This document shows, piece after piece, positions 7,763 through 17,437 of a stretch of DNA of 64,000 nucleotides. The stretch lies in contig CALUXD010000001.1 of assembly GCA_944324665.1 (NCBI GenBank), positions 496,001 to 560,000 of the forward strand, written 5' to 3'. The translations under genes were made by a program, and so were the position numbers. How positions within the stretch are numbered: position 1 is the first letter of the stretch; every line of letters begins with the position of its first letter. This stretch comes from Candidatus Proelusimicrobium volucris. GTDB lineage: Bacteria; Elusimicrobiota; Elusimicrobia; Elusimicrobiales; Elusimicrobiaceae. Under the pieces are notes generated by a model. The model was not told the DNA's origin. It saw only the letters and a list, made by a program, of their open reading frames with translations, and ran no database searches.

Positions 7763-8569
7763 ATGAATAAGAATATATCTCAAACGGTGTTGGAAAAAGC
7801 CGAAACGATAGTATTTAAAGTGGGGTCCAGCCTGATAGTGGATTCCTCCGGCAATATCAGAACGGACTGGGTAGACTCCCTGGCAGAGGATATCAGGGAC
7901 TTGGTCCTTAGCGGCAAGAAGGCCGTAATAGTTTCCTCCGGCGCAGTGGCTATGGGCAGGATCCGCCTAGGCCTTGGCATGCAGAAGCTCAATTTAAGCC
8001 AGAAGCAGGCGGCTGCGGCTGTGGGGCAGATAGAACTTTCGAGTTTGTATCAAGAGATACTCGAAATAAAAAAGATAAAGGCCGCGCAGGTGCTTTTGAC
8101 CCAAGACAACGCCGATAATGAACATACATTTATTAACGCCGTGGCCACGTTAAAGACTTTGCTGGAAATGGACGTAGTCCCGATAATAAACGAGAACGAC
8201 ACCGTCAGCAGCGAGGAAATCAAATTCGGCGACAATGACCGATTAAGCGCGATAGTTTCACAGATGACGGGCGCCGACGTCTTGCTTTTGCTTTCGGACG
8301 TCGACGGCCTTTACGAGCATGATCCGAAGCTGGATCCCAAGGCCAAATTTATTCCCGTAGTCAGGAGGATAACCCCCGATATAGAGGCCATGGCCTCCAA
8401 CAGCAAAAGCACTCTGGGTACGGGCGGAATGAAGAGCAAACTTATGGCCGCGCAAATGTGTATGGGCATAGGCTGCGATATGGTAATATCGGCGGGCAAG
8501 GAACTTTATCCTCTGCGCCGTTTGCTCAACGGGGAAAAGTGTACTTGGTTTTTACACGGTGAAAAATAA
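7763..8569 (+). CDS. proB: Glutamate 5-kinase
   Basis: 268 residues. It phosphorylates glutamate with ATP, the first committed step of proline synthesis. The amino-acid-kinase fold is clear: VFKVGSSLIVDSSG at the N-terminus, VSSGAVAMGR, INENDTVSSEEIKFGDNDRLSA and LLLSDVDGLY. The length corresponds to the kinase domain only; the C-terminal PUA domain of the E. coli enzyme (about 367 residues) is absent, as in several other phyla. Feedback inhibition by proline resides mainly in the kinase domain, so it may be kept. First gene of proB-proA-proC, overlapping proA by 1 nt. Confidence 0.96.
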   Translation: MNKNISQTVLEKAETIVFKVGSSLIVDSSGNIRTDWVDSLAEDIRDLVLSGKKAVIVSSGAVAMGRIRLGLGMQKLNLSQKQAAAAVGQIELSSLYQEILEIKKIKAAQVLLTQDNADNEHTFINAVATLKTLLEMDVVPIINENDTVSSEEIKFGDNDRLSAIVSQMTGADVLLLLSDVDGLYEHDPKLDPKAKFIPVVRRITPDIEAMASNSKSTLGTGGMKSKLMAAQMCMGIGCDMVISAGKELYPLRRLLNGEKCTWFLHGEK

Positions 8570-9816
8570 TGATTGAAAACACTATAAAAGAAATATGTCT
8601 AAGCGCAAAAGAGGCCGCGAAAGCATTGGCTTTGGCGTCTTCGGAGATAAAGAACGAAGTCCTTTTAAAAGCGGCGGATAATTTAATTGCCGATACGGAT
8701 AAAATCCTTAAAGCGAACGCAGAAGACATAAAGAACCTTTCGCCTGAAAAAGCGCATGCTTTTAAAGACAGGCTTCTCCTTAACGAAGAGCGGATAAAAG
8801 CTATGGCCGAAGGCGTAAGGAAAGTAGCCTCTCTGCCCGATCCCGTCGGCAGGGTATTGGCCTCTTGGCGGGTGCCCAGCGGCCTTGAGATAAGCAGAGT
8901 AACAATACCGCTTGGTGTTTTGTGCGTAATTTTTGAGGCGCGCCCGAATGTCTGCGCCGATGCGGCCGCTTTATGTTTTAAAGCCGGCAGCAGCGTTATA
9001 CTTAGGGGCGGGGGCGACAGTTTCAATTCCTGCTTGGCCATTTACGATTGTTTTAAAAAGGCTTTGGAGGAGTGCTCTTTGCCTCAAGGGTGTATAAATT
9101 TGGTGCCTTCTAAGGATCACGAAGCGGTGGATATTTTATTAAAGCAAGAGGATTATATCGACGTCTTAATCCCGCGCGGCGGTAAGAAACTTATCGAGAA
9201 AATCAGCCAAAGCCGCATACCCTCGTTCAAGCATTTAAACGGGATATGCCATACCTATATACATAAAGACGCGGATATGGAAATGGCCTGCAAAGTGCTT
9301 GTAAACGCCAAACTTAGGCGCACCTCCATTTGCGGCGCTACGGAAACGGTGCTTTTGGATAAAGAACTGGGCGAGGCAAAGATAAAACAAGTTCTCGGCG
9401 CGCTTATTGAAAGGGGCTGTGAGGTTCGTGCGGACGAGTATATCCGCTCCTTTATGCCCGATTTGCCCGCCGCCAAAGAAGAAGACTGGGGTACGGAATA
9501 CTTGGACGCGATAATATCGGCCAAGACGGTATCATGCGTCAAAGAGGCGGTGGAGCATATAGGCAAATATGGTTCCAATCATACCGAATCCATAATCACG
9601 CAAGACGCCCAAGCGGCGGAAGAATTTTTAAACGGCGTAAACAGCGCGGTGGTAATGCATAATACTTCCACTCAGTTTTGCGACGGCGGAGAATTCGGCA
9701 TGGGCGCGGAAATAGGCATAGCTACGGGCAAACTGCACGCGCGCGGGCCTGTCGGTTTAGAACAGCTTGTAACGTTCAAATATAAAGTGGAAGGACACGG
9801 AGAAACAAGAAAATGA
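8569..9816 (+). CDS. proA: Glutamate-5-semialdehyde dehydrogenase
   Basis: 415 residues, standard length. It reduces gamma-glutamyl phosphate with NADPH to glutamate semialdehyde, the second proline step. An aldehyde-dehydrogenase fold is visible: VRKVASLPDPVGRV, IPLGVLCVIFEARPNV, LRGGGDSFNSCLAIY, and the catalytic-Cys region RRTSICGATETVLLD. VCVIFEARPNV-type sequence is diagnostic for ProA. It starts on the last base of proB and overlaps proC by 4 nt (ATGA), so the three products are made in coupled fashion. Confidence 0.97.
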   Translation: MIENTIKEICLSAKEAAKALALASSEIKNEVLLKAADNLIADTDKILKANAEDIKNLSPEKAHAFKDRLLLNEERIKAMAEGVRKVASLPDPVGRVLASWRVPSGLEISRVTIPLGVLCVIFEARPNVCADAAALCFKAGSSVILRGGGDSFNSCLAIYDCFKKALEECSLPQGCINLVPSKDHEAVDILLKQEDYIDVLIPRGGKKLIEKISQSRIPSFKHLNGICHTYIHKDADMEMACKVLVNAKLRRTSICGATETVLLDKELGEAKIKQVLGALIERGCEVRADEYIRSFMPDLPAAKEEDWGTEYLDAIISAKTVSCVKEAVEHIGKYGSNHTESIITQDAQAAEEFLNGVNSAVVMHNTSTQFCDGGEFGMGAEIGIATGKLHARGPVGLEQLVTFKYKVEGHGETRK

Positions 9817-10628
9817 ATACGGGCAAGATATTGTTTGTCGGCTGCGGCCATATGGGCGGAGCATTGCTTGAGGGCTGGACGAAGTACGGCGGTTTAAGCA
9901 AAGAGGATATTATCGTCGCAGAGCCTTCAGATATTATAAGGAAGGGTTTAAAGAAAGAAGGCTATAAAGTTTTTGCGGGTCTTGAAAAGCTGCCCCGCAG
10001 GACGGAAATAAAAGCCGTCGTCCTTGCCGTGCGGCCCGATACTTTTAAAGAAGTTTTGCCTTTGCTTGCCGAAAGGCTTTCTCCCTCGGCTTTAATAATC
10101 AGTATAGCGGCAGGCAAGAAGATATCCTTCATAGAAAGCTATTTGCCCAATAATCCTGTAATAAGAATAATGCCTAATATGGCGGTATCGCAAGGCTTGG
10201 GGATAAGCGGTTTGTGCGCCTCAAAGAAAACGAAGTCCGAACATAAAGATTATATTTTCGGCTTGATGAGTTCCTGCTCCCGCGCTTTATGGCTGGAAAA
10301 GGAAGATGATATTCACAAGATAGTCGCGCTCGGCGGCAGCAGTCCCGCGTACATATACAGCTGCGCTTTGGCTTTGCAGAACGCGGCGCGCGATTACGGC
10401 CTGCCGGAAGATTTCGTGGCGGAAGCGGCGGTAAACGTGTTTTTGGGCTCGGCGGTATTATTTGCCAGAAGCGAAGGCTCTCTTAGCGACGCCGTTGCGA
10501 AAATAGCCACCAAAGGCGGCACTACGGAAGCGGCGGTAAACGCTTTTAACGAAGGCGACGCTTTGACAAAGCTCTTTTCCAAAGCGATGAAGGCCTGTAT
10601 GGCAAGATCTAAAGAAATGTCCAAATAG
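9813..10628 (+). CDS. proC: Pyrroline-5-carboxylate reductase
   Basis: 271 residues. The N-terminal Rossmann fold (ILFVGCGHMGGALLEGW) binds NAD(P)H, and the C-terminal helical dimer domain contains the family signature (GGSSPAYIYSCALALQ ... AVAKIATKGGTTEAAVNAF). It completes proline synthesis by reducing pyrroline-5-carboxylate. It is last in the proBAC operon and followed at once by a strong terminator. Confidence 0.97.
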   Translation: MNTGKILFVGCGHMGGALLEGWTKYGGLSKEDIIVAEPSDIIRKGLKKEGYKVFAGLEKLPRRTEIKAVVLAVRPDTFKEVLPLLAERLSPSALIISIAAGKKISFIESYLPNNPVIRIMPNMAVSQGLGISGLCASKKTKSEHKDYIFGLMSSCSRALWLEKEDDIHKIVALGGSSPAYIYSCALALQNAARDYGLPEDFVAEAAVNVFLGSAVLFARSEGSLSDAVAKIATKGGTTEAAVNAFNEGDALTKLFSKAMKACMARSKEMSK

Positions 10629-10630
10629 CA

Positions 10631-10657
10631 AAGCCCCGCCTCGGCGGGGCTTTTTTT
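10631..10657 (+). terminator. Terminator of proBAC
   Basis: A GCCCCGC/GCGGGGC stem with flanking A-T pairs and a run of seven T residues, starting 2 nt after the proC stop. Confidence 0.9.
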
Positions 10658-10699
10658 ATGGTTAAACCGCGCTTGGCGGCGGGGTGGATAAACCATAAA

Positions 10700-12193
<1,494 letters not shown>

Positions 12194-12194
<1 letters not shown>

Positions 12195-13723
12195 TGGAAA
12201 GGGAACTTATTTTGATAGCCGATTTCGGCGGGCAGTACAATCAGTTGATAGCAAGGAGGGTAAGGGAAGAACACGTATATTGCGAGGTTGTCCCCTTCCA
12301 AAAATTGCTTGCCAAAGCGAAAGTAACCAAGCCCAAAGGCATAATATTTACCGGCGGGCCTGCCAGCGTGTACGAGGAAGGTGCTCCGAAAGTGGAAAAG
12401 GAAGTCTTCTCTTTGGGAATACCCGTCTTGGGGATATGTTACGGTCATCAGCTTACCGCGCATTTATTGGGCGGGGAAGTTGTCAGCCCCGATTTTAAGG
12501 AATACGGTAAAGTAAAGATAAACATAGACGGCGGTTTATTGTTTAAAGGAATAAAAAGCGAAGATATTTGCTGGATGAGCCACCGTGATTACGTTAGGCA
12601 GCTTCCGCCGGGTTTTAGAACTTTGGCCTTTACCGATAAATGCCCCGTAGCGGCTATGGCAGACGAGAATCGTAAAATATACGGCGTACAGTTCCACCCC
12701 GAGGTGGAGCATACCCCGTTCGGCAGGGCCTTGCTGAGAAATTTCCTTTTTGATATTTGCGGCTGTAAAGGCGATTGGACTATGGATAATATAGCCGCCT
12801 CGCTTATTAAAGAATTAAAACAAAAGTCTGCGGGCAAGCGGGTGCTTTGCGCGCTTTCCGGCGGGGTGGATTCTTCGGTAACGGCGGTGTTGGCCAATAA
12901 AGCAATAGGCGATAATTTGATATGCGTATTCGTTGACCACGGCCTGCTGAGGAAGAATGAGGGCGACGAAATAGAAAAGATGTTCAAGCGCGATTACCAT
13001 ATCAATATGGTTAGGGTAAACGCGGGCGAAAGATTTTTAAACGCATTAAAAGGCGTAAGGGATCCCGAAGAAAAAAGGAAAATAATCGGCAGGGAATTTA
13101 TTTCGGTATTTGAACAGGAATCTTTAAAGCTCGGCCAAATAGATTATCTTTTGCAAGGGACGATTTATCCCGACGTCATAGAATCGGGCGCGGGCCAAGC
13201 CAGCGTGATAAAGAGCCACCACAATGTCGGCGGCTTGCCCAAGAATATGAAGTTCGGCCTTTTGGAGCCTTTGCGCCTTCTGTTTAAGGATGAAGTACGC
13301 GCGCTCGGTTTGGAAATTGGCCTGCCCAAAAGTTTGGTGTGGCGCCAGCCTTTCCCCGGGCCCGGCTTGGCGGTAAGGTGCCTTGGCGAGGTTCGGGAAG
13401 ATAAACTTAAGATAATACGCGATTCCGACGCCATTTTGCGAGAGGAAATATCCAAAAACGGGCTTGAAGACAAAATTTGGCAGTACTTCACCTTCCTGCC
13501 CAATATCAAAAGCGTCGGCGTTATGGGCGACGAGAGGACTTACTTCCACACCGTCGGCATAAGGGCTGTAACATCGGTCGACGCGATGACTTGCGACTGG
13601 GCTAAAATCCCCTATGATGTTCTTGATAAAATATCTTCCAGAATAGTCAGCGAGGTGGAAGGCGTCAATAGAGTGATATACGACGTAACTTCCAAGCCGC
13701 CCGCCACGATAGAATGGGAATAG
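12194..13723 (+). CDS. guaA: GMP synthase (glutamine-hydrolysing)
   Basis: 509 residues, standard two-domain enzyme. The N-terminal class I glutamine amidotransferase has the Cys nucleophile in LGICYGHQL and the His-Glu pair in [13 protein letters not shown]. The central ATP-pyrophosphatase domain has the PP-loop [14 protein letters not shown], and the C-terminal dimerisation domain ends [11 protein letters not shown], the family terminus. It aminates XMP to GMP. It follows guaB with a 1-nt overlap. No clear intrinsic terminator lies between it and the metal regulator downstream. Confidence 0.98.
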
Positions 13724-13727
13724 CCAA

Positions 13728-13744
13728 ATACCCGCACGGGGTAT
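13728..13744 (+). promoter_or_regulatory. CsoR/RcnR-type operator of the regulator gene
   Basis: ATACCCGCACGGGGTAT: arms ATACCC/GGGTAT around a GC-rich centre, the layout of CsoR-family operators. It occupies the -35 and spacer region of the promoter whose extended -10 follows, so a bound repressor would block polymerase. Confidence 0.65.
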
Positions 13745-13749
13745 GCGTA

Positions 13750-13758
13750 TGCTATAAT
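13750..13758 (+). promoter_or_regulatory. Extended -10 of the metal regulator
   Basis: TGCTATAAT, 6 nt downstream of the operator. GGAGG at 13767-13771 precedes the ATG at 13776. Confidence 0.65.
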
Positions 13759-13775
13759 AAACTAACGGAGGGCTT

Positions 13776-14066
13776 ATGGCTTTGCATACCGATTGCAAGA
13801 ACAATACTCAAAAGACTATCCGCCTGCTTAAAACGGCGCGCGGCCAAATAGATGGAATAATAAATATGATAGAAAGCGACAGGGCTTGCGTTGATATAAG
13901 TTCGCAGCTCTTGGCGACGCAGTCTATACTGAAAAAAGTGAATGTAGAGATACTTTCCAATCATCTTTCCCGCTGTGTAAAAGACTCCATAGAACATGAC
14001 AGCGAAAAAGTTAAAAGAGCGAAACTGGAAGAAGTTATCGCCCTTTTAAACAAAATGCTTAAATAG
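13776..14066 (+). CDS. dmeR: CsoR/RcnR-family metal-sensing repressor (DmeR-like)
   Basis: 96 residues, all-helical DUF156 protein. RLLKTARGQIDGIINMIESDRACVDISSQL is the family core (helix 1-2). Metal-site residues are Cys38, His63 and Cys67, with His4 near the N-terminus: this combines the CsoR-type C-H-C set with the N-terminal His that RcnR uses for Ni/Co. Family members are tetramers that leave DNA when metal binds. It faces a DmeF-type exporter and overlaps it by 8 nt at the 3' ends, and both promoters carry similar G-tract operators. Co/Ni is my preferred ligand because of DmeF; copper is possible from the Cys set. Confidence 0.8.
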   Translation: MALHTDCKNNTQKTIRLLKTARGQIDGIINMIESDRACVDISSQLLATQSILKKVNVEILSNHLSRCVKDSIEHDSEKVKRAKLEEVIALLNKMLK

Positions 14067-14916
14067 TCTTTTCCACGTTTATCAAATCAAACTCGGCTTG
14101 AGCGGAGATCAGCGCTTTTATCTCTTCCGCGCTTTGCTTGGCGGAGCATTTAATCACGGCGGCGTATTTGCCTTGGCCCGTATTCCAAATATGAAGATAT
14201 TCTATCTTCGTGCCCGCTTCTTTAAGGGTTGTGATGAGCTCTTCTTTAAGGGCGGGATCTTCATAGTCGGCCAATATTTTGCCCGTAGCTTTGATGAGCC
14301 CTAACGCCCAAGAGCAAATCAGCGCGCCGCCCAGGAAGCCCACCAGAGAATCCAGGAAATTTAACCCGGCGTATTTGCCAAGTATTAAAGCGGCTATTGC
14401 CAAAAGCGAAGTTAAAGCGTCGGCCAAAATATGCAAGTACGCCGATTTAAAGTTAAAATCTTCGTGTTTGTGCCCGCTTTGTGACTCGTGTTGATGCGCG
14501 TGCCTGTGGCTGTGGGCGTGGCCGCCCATTATAAAAGCGCATAAAGCGTTTACCGAAAGGCCGATTGCCGCCACCAAGATAGCCTCGTTAAAGTTTATTT
14601 CCAGCGGATTAAAGAACCTTTCGGCCGATTCGTATAAAATCCAAACGCCGGATAAGGCCAAAAGTATCGCGCTGGCAAAACCCGCCAAGGGGCTGAATTT
14701 GCCGCTGCCAAAGGCCAGCTTTTCTGAATATTGGTATTTGCGTATCATCATATAGGCAAAGAAGGTTATTGACAGCGCGAAAGCGTGCGTCCCCATATGC
14801 CAGCCATCGGCCAAAAGCGCCATGGAATTGGTGAAATAGCCGAAAGTTATTTCCGCGGCCATGGTTATTAAAGTCAGTATTATTACTGTTAAAGTTTTTC
14901 TTTCGTTCTTTGTCAT
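14059..14916 (-). CDS. dmeF: Cation diffusion facilitator, Co/Ni exporter DmeF type
   Basis: 285 residues from ATG 14916, chosen because AAGGA precedes it; an upstream in-frame ATG at 14967 lies inside the operator and has no ribosome site. Six membrane segments; metal-site pairs Asp37/His40-His44 (LADGWHMGTH) and His162/Asp166 (HILADALTS). A His-rich cytoplasmic loop spans about 133-151. The overall pattern (SGKFSPLAGFASA, NALCAFIMGG, FNFKSAYLHILADA) matches DmeF-type CDF proteins, which expel Co2+ and Ni2+ from the cytoplasm by proton antiport. It has its own strong promoter with an operator and is convergent with its likely regulator. Confidence 0.88.
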   Translation of the reverse strand: MTKNERKTLTVIILTLITMAAEITFGYFTNSMALLADGWHMGTHAFALSITFFAYMMIRKYQYSEKLAFGSGKFSPLAGFASAILLALSGVWILYESAERFFNPLEINFNEAILVAAIGLSVNALCAFIMGGHAHSHRHAHQHESQSGHKHEDFNFKSAYLHILADALTSLLAIAALILGKYAGLNFLDSLVGFLGGALICSWALGLIKATGKILADYEDPALKEELITTLKEAGTKIEYLHIWNTGQGKYAAVIKCSAKQSAEEIKALISAQAEFDLINVEKTI

Positions 14917-14961
14917 ACTTTCTTCCTTACCGGATAAAGATCGGTGATATTCCTTATAGTC

Positions 14962-14980
14962 ATACACCCCCCTGGGGTAT
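14962..14980 (-). promoter_or_regulatory. CsoR/RcnR-type operator of dmeF
   Basis: On the plus strand ATACACCCCCCTGGGGTAT. It shares GGGGTAT and the C-tract with the operator at 13728 and covers the predicted dmeF transcript start. Confidence 0.65.
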
Positions 14981-14986
14981 AGTATT

Positions 14987-15015
14987 AGTATAGTTTATAT
15001 ATCTTCTTTTGTCAA
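14987..15015 (-). promoter_or_regulatory. Strong promoter of dmeF
   Basis: On the minus strand TTGACA (15010-15015), a 17-nt spacer and TATACT (14987-14992): a near-consensus sigma-70-type promoter just upstream of the operator. Confidence 0.8.
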
Positions 15016-15040
15016 AGAGTTTTATTTGCTAAAATTTAGC

Positions 15041-15526
15041 GTGTTTATAAGAAAAACCGAAGAAAAAGATTTACCGTCGATAGAACTTATCTACGCCTGC
15101 GCCCGCGCTTTTATGAGGCAAAGCGGCAACGGCGGACAATGGGGCGAGGGCTATCCCAAACGCGAAAAATTGCTTGATGATATTTCGCGCGGCTATTCTT
15201 ACCTCTGCCAGGAAGGGAATGATATTTTAGCGGTATTCAGTTTCTGCCCTTCGCCAGATCCGACTTACGCTAAGATAGAAAACGGCACTTGGCTTAACGA
15301 TGAACCCTACCGCGTTATCCATCGTATGGCGGCGGGGAAAAGAAGGAGCGGCGCGGCCTCTTTTTGTTTGGGCTGGTGTTTTAAACAATGCCGCAATATC
15401 CGCATAGACACGCATAGAAACAACGCCCCGATGCTGGGTTTGATAAATAAATTCGGTTTTAAATATTGCGGAATTATCTACACTGATGACGGAAGCCCCA
15501 GGCTCGCCTTCCAAAAGAAAATATAA
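15041..15526 (+). CDS. GNAT-family N-acetyltransferase
   Basis: 161 residues from GTG 15041, or 166 from TTG 15026. I prefer GTG because GNAT proteins commonly open with xxIRKxTEEDLPxI (here VFIRKTEEKDLPSIELI) and TAAAAT ends 5 nt before it. Later segments fit the fold: DILAVFSFCPSPDPTY (central strands), an Arg/Gly-rich segment after HRMAAG in the acetyl-CoA loop position, and IRIDTHRNNAPMLGLINKFGF, the usual helix 4/strand 6 region. Substrate unknown. It is divergent from dmeF, whose promoter is only about 30 nt away, but no functional link is evident. Confidence 0.82.
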   Translation: MFIRKTEEKDLPSIELIYACARAFMRQSGNGGQWGEGYPKREKLLDDISRGYSYLCQEGNDILAVFSFCPSPDPTYAKIENGTWLNDEPYRVIHRMAAGKRRSGAASFCLGWCFKQCRNIRIDTHRNNAPMLGLINKFGFKYCGIIYTDDGSPRLAFQKKI

Positions 15527-15561
15527 TTTCGCGTTTATATATTCTTTATATTTAAATAAAA

Positions 15562-15586
15562 CCCCCGCTTTTGGCGGGGGCTTTTT
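15562..15586. terminator. Terminator between convergent genes
   Basis: CCCCCGC (15562-15568) pairs with GCGGGGG (15574-15580), then TTTTT; an A/T-rich run on the other side lets it serve both strands. Confidence 0.88.
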
Positions 15587-15609
15587 GGAAGATTTGTCTT
15601 AAAAAATAG

Positions 15610-16215
15610 TTATTTTATTTCTATGGTTTTAAGTGCTGCGTCTATTTTAGCGGCAAGATTATTGTTGATTTCTGTTTGCGCTGTTAATATGGCGTCTTTT
15701 TCCTCTTGGGTAAGATCATCCGTCAAAGCCTGATTGGCAAAGAAGGTTTGGATTATAATTTCCCAGGATTGTTGATTGTCGTGGCAGGACAGCATTACGA
15801 CTTTTTTCTCGTCTTCCGTAAAGATACTCTTCCTGCAGGCCTTTCCGCTTATGGTGATATCTTCTATTGAGTCATAAAAGACTTCCTGAAAACCAAAGGG
15901 AGGGCGATTCTCAAAGAAATTGGTGTTCATCTTGGTATAAGCGTAAGACAAACTTATCGGCGGATAATTTTCAAAGTTGTCATACATATAGGTTTGCACT
16001 TCGGTTATGGCGGGATCTTCTTTTTGATAAAATTGCAGATTCTCTTTCGGATTCACTTTTATTTCCCTTAATGTCCCGAAATCCTGCTGCGAAAGTGTGA
16101 TGTTTAATCCGCCTTTAAGAGCGTAAGTTTTGCTTTTATCGGCGGCTTTGTCTGCGCAGGCTTGAATCAGAAAAACAAAAGAAAGGAGCAGCATGGTTTT
16201 TAACATTGTTTTCAT
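15610..16215 (-). CDS. Hypothetical lipoprotein
   Basis: 201 residues. The N-terminus MKTMLKTMLLLSFVFLIQAC is a lipoprotein signal with a usable lipobox (I-Q-A-C, Cys20), so it is probably membrane-anchored outside the cytoplasm. AAGGA precedes the ATG. The mature part has no motif I recognise: a Lys-rich linker, then mixed alpha/beta sequence with a possible Cys pair (GKACRKS and VMLSCHDN) that could form a disulfide. The C-terminal third is helical and Gln/Asn rich. It stands alone between terminators. Function unknown. Confidence 0.7.
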   Translation of the reverse strand: MKTMLKTMLLLSFVFLIQACADKAADKSKTYALKGGLNITLSQQDFGTLREIKVNPKENLQFYQKEDPAITEVQTYMYDNFENYPPISLSYAYTKMNTNFFENRPPFGFQEVFYDSIEDITISGKACRKSIFTEDEKKVVMLSCHDNQQSWEIIIQTFFANQALTDDLTQEEKDAILTAQTEINNNLAAKIDAALKTIEIK

Positions 16216-16312
16216 ATATTATCCTTACCCTAAAGGGATTTTATGATATATCAATTTTTATATTATCAAAACCGAATTGCTAAGGCAATAGCGGCGGGGG
16301 CTATTTTACGTG

Positions 16313-16343
16313 TAAAAATAAAACCCCGCCTTAAGCGGGGTTT
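16313..16343 (-). terminator. Terminator of tRNA-Asp
   Basis: AAACCCCGC (16321-16329) pairs with GCGGGGTTT (16335-16343); on the minus strand a T-rich run follows. Confidence 0.85.
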
Positions 16344-16346
16344 AAA

Positions 16347-16424
16347 TGGCGGAGTCAACGGGATTCGAACCCGCGGTCTCTGCCTTGACAGGGCAGCGTG
16401 TTAACCAGGCTACACCATGACTCC
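16347..16424 (-). tRNA. tRNA-Asp (GTC)
   Basis: Full cloverleaf on the minus strand: acceptor GGAGTCA/TGACTCC, anticodon arm CTGCC-CTGTCAA-GGCAG (anticodon GTC), T-loop TTCGAAT, discriminator G as expected for Asp, and an encoded CCA. Confidence 0.95.
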
Positions 16425-16503
16425 AAGTACTTCAGTTATATATATTCTATATTTTTACGCTCCGCGAGTCAAGAATGAATTGCATAATGACTTTTTTATT
16501 TTT

Positions 16504-17400
16504 CTAAAATTCGCCCCAGAGTATTTGTTCCGGCTCAAGTCTGACTCCCGTTTGAGTGTAGACTTCTTCTTGCACTTTCCTTATAAGATTGTAAATATCG
16601 GACGCGCTGGCTTTGTCATAGTTTATTATAAAGCCCGCATGCTTTTGGGATACTTGCGCGCCGCCTACGGTTAGGCCTCTAAGGCCGCAGGAATCTATCA
16701 GGCGGCTTGCATAGTCGTTTTGCGGTCTTTTGAACACGCTGCCCGCGGATGGGTATTCCAAAGGTTGTTTTTGCGCACGCCTTTCAAGTATGGATAATCT
16801 GCTTTGTTTTAATTCTTCGGAGTTTTTCTCTGTCAGTTCCCAAGCAACGCTTAGTATGATACAACCTTCTATCCCTTTTACTTTGCGGTAGCCGTATTGC
16901 ACTTCACTTTTAGAAATTTCTTTTATTTCGCCGTTTGGGGTGATTGCTTTAAAGGATTTAAGGCAGTCGAAAGTTTCCTGCCCGAAGGCACCCGCGTTCA
17001 TAAAAACCGCTCCGCCGCAGCTGCCGGGTATGCCGCTTAGGCATTCTATCCCGCCAAGGCCCTTTTCGGTCGAGAAACGCACGGCTTCATCAAGCGCGGT
17101 GCCCGCCTTTGCGCTAAGGTCCTTGCCGTTTAAGGCTAGGCCGGCATAGTTCTTGAGGCAGCAGGTAAGGCCGCTTAAACCCAAATCGCTTACTAATATA
17201 TTGGAGCCGAACCCGATTATGCGGAAGGCAAGGCCGTATTGCTGGGAAAAAGTTTTCAGATACAAAATTTGATCTTCGTTTTCTGGCAAAGCCAAAACCT
17301 GCGCCGAGCCGCCCGTTTTATAGGTGGTATAATCGCGCATGGGAGCGTCGAAAATCAAAATATTTTTTATTTTTTCGTCTAAATTCTCTTTCCAATCCAT
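16504..17400 (-). CDS. murB: UDP-N-acetylenolpyruvoylglucosamine reductase
   Basis: 298 residues. It reduces UDP-GlcNAc-enolpyruvate to UDP-MurNAc with NADPH and FAD in peptidoglycan precursor synthesis. FAD-binding motifs: TTYKTGGSA, IGFGSNILVSD, GIPGSCGGAVFMNAG. Catalytic parts: YRKVKG (Tyr/Arg), SAGSVFKRP (proton-donor Ser) and the C-terminal Glu in LEPEQILWG. The length and the AQVSQKHAGFIIN segment fit the type II enzymes. There is no ribosome site. TATAAT ends 7 nt before the ATG, so the mRNA is probably leaderless. It is divergent from pgm across 37 nt. Confidence 0.96.
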   Translation of the reverse strand: MDWKENLDEKIKNILIFDAPMRDYTTYKTGGSAQVLALPENEDQILYLKTFSQQYGLAFRIIGFGSNILVSDLGLSGLTCCLKNYAGLALNGKDLSAKAGTALDEAVRFSTEKGLGGIECLSGIPGSCGGAVFMNAGAFGQETFDCLKSFKAITPNGEIKEISKSEVQYGYRKVKGIEGCIILSVAWELTEKNSEELKQSRLSILERRAQKQPLEYPSAGSVFKRPQNDYASRLIDSCGLRGLTVGGAQVSQKHAGFIINYDKASASDIYNLIRKVQEEVYTQTGVRLEPEQILWGEF

Positions 17401-17407
17401 TTAATAT

Positions 17408-17413
17408 ATTATA
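17408..17413 (-). promoter_or_regulatory. -10 of murB, leaderless
   Basis: Minus-strand TATAAT, 7 nt before ATG 17400, with no Shine-Dalgarno site. The AT-rich interval also holds plus-strand TATATT/TATTAT boxes that could serve pgm, which does have GGAGG (17427-17431). Confidence 0.6.
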
Positions 17414-17437
17414 TAAAAAGATTATGGAGGATAATTT

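Noticed and set aside
7763-8569. Truncated proB pseudogene
   Set aside because: The kinase domain is complete, and the lack of PUA with direct coupling to proA suggests the natural short form.
14917-14967. Longer start of dmeF at 14967
   Set aside because: The codon lies inside the operator, and AAGGA marks the internal ATG at 14916.
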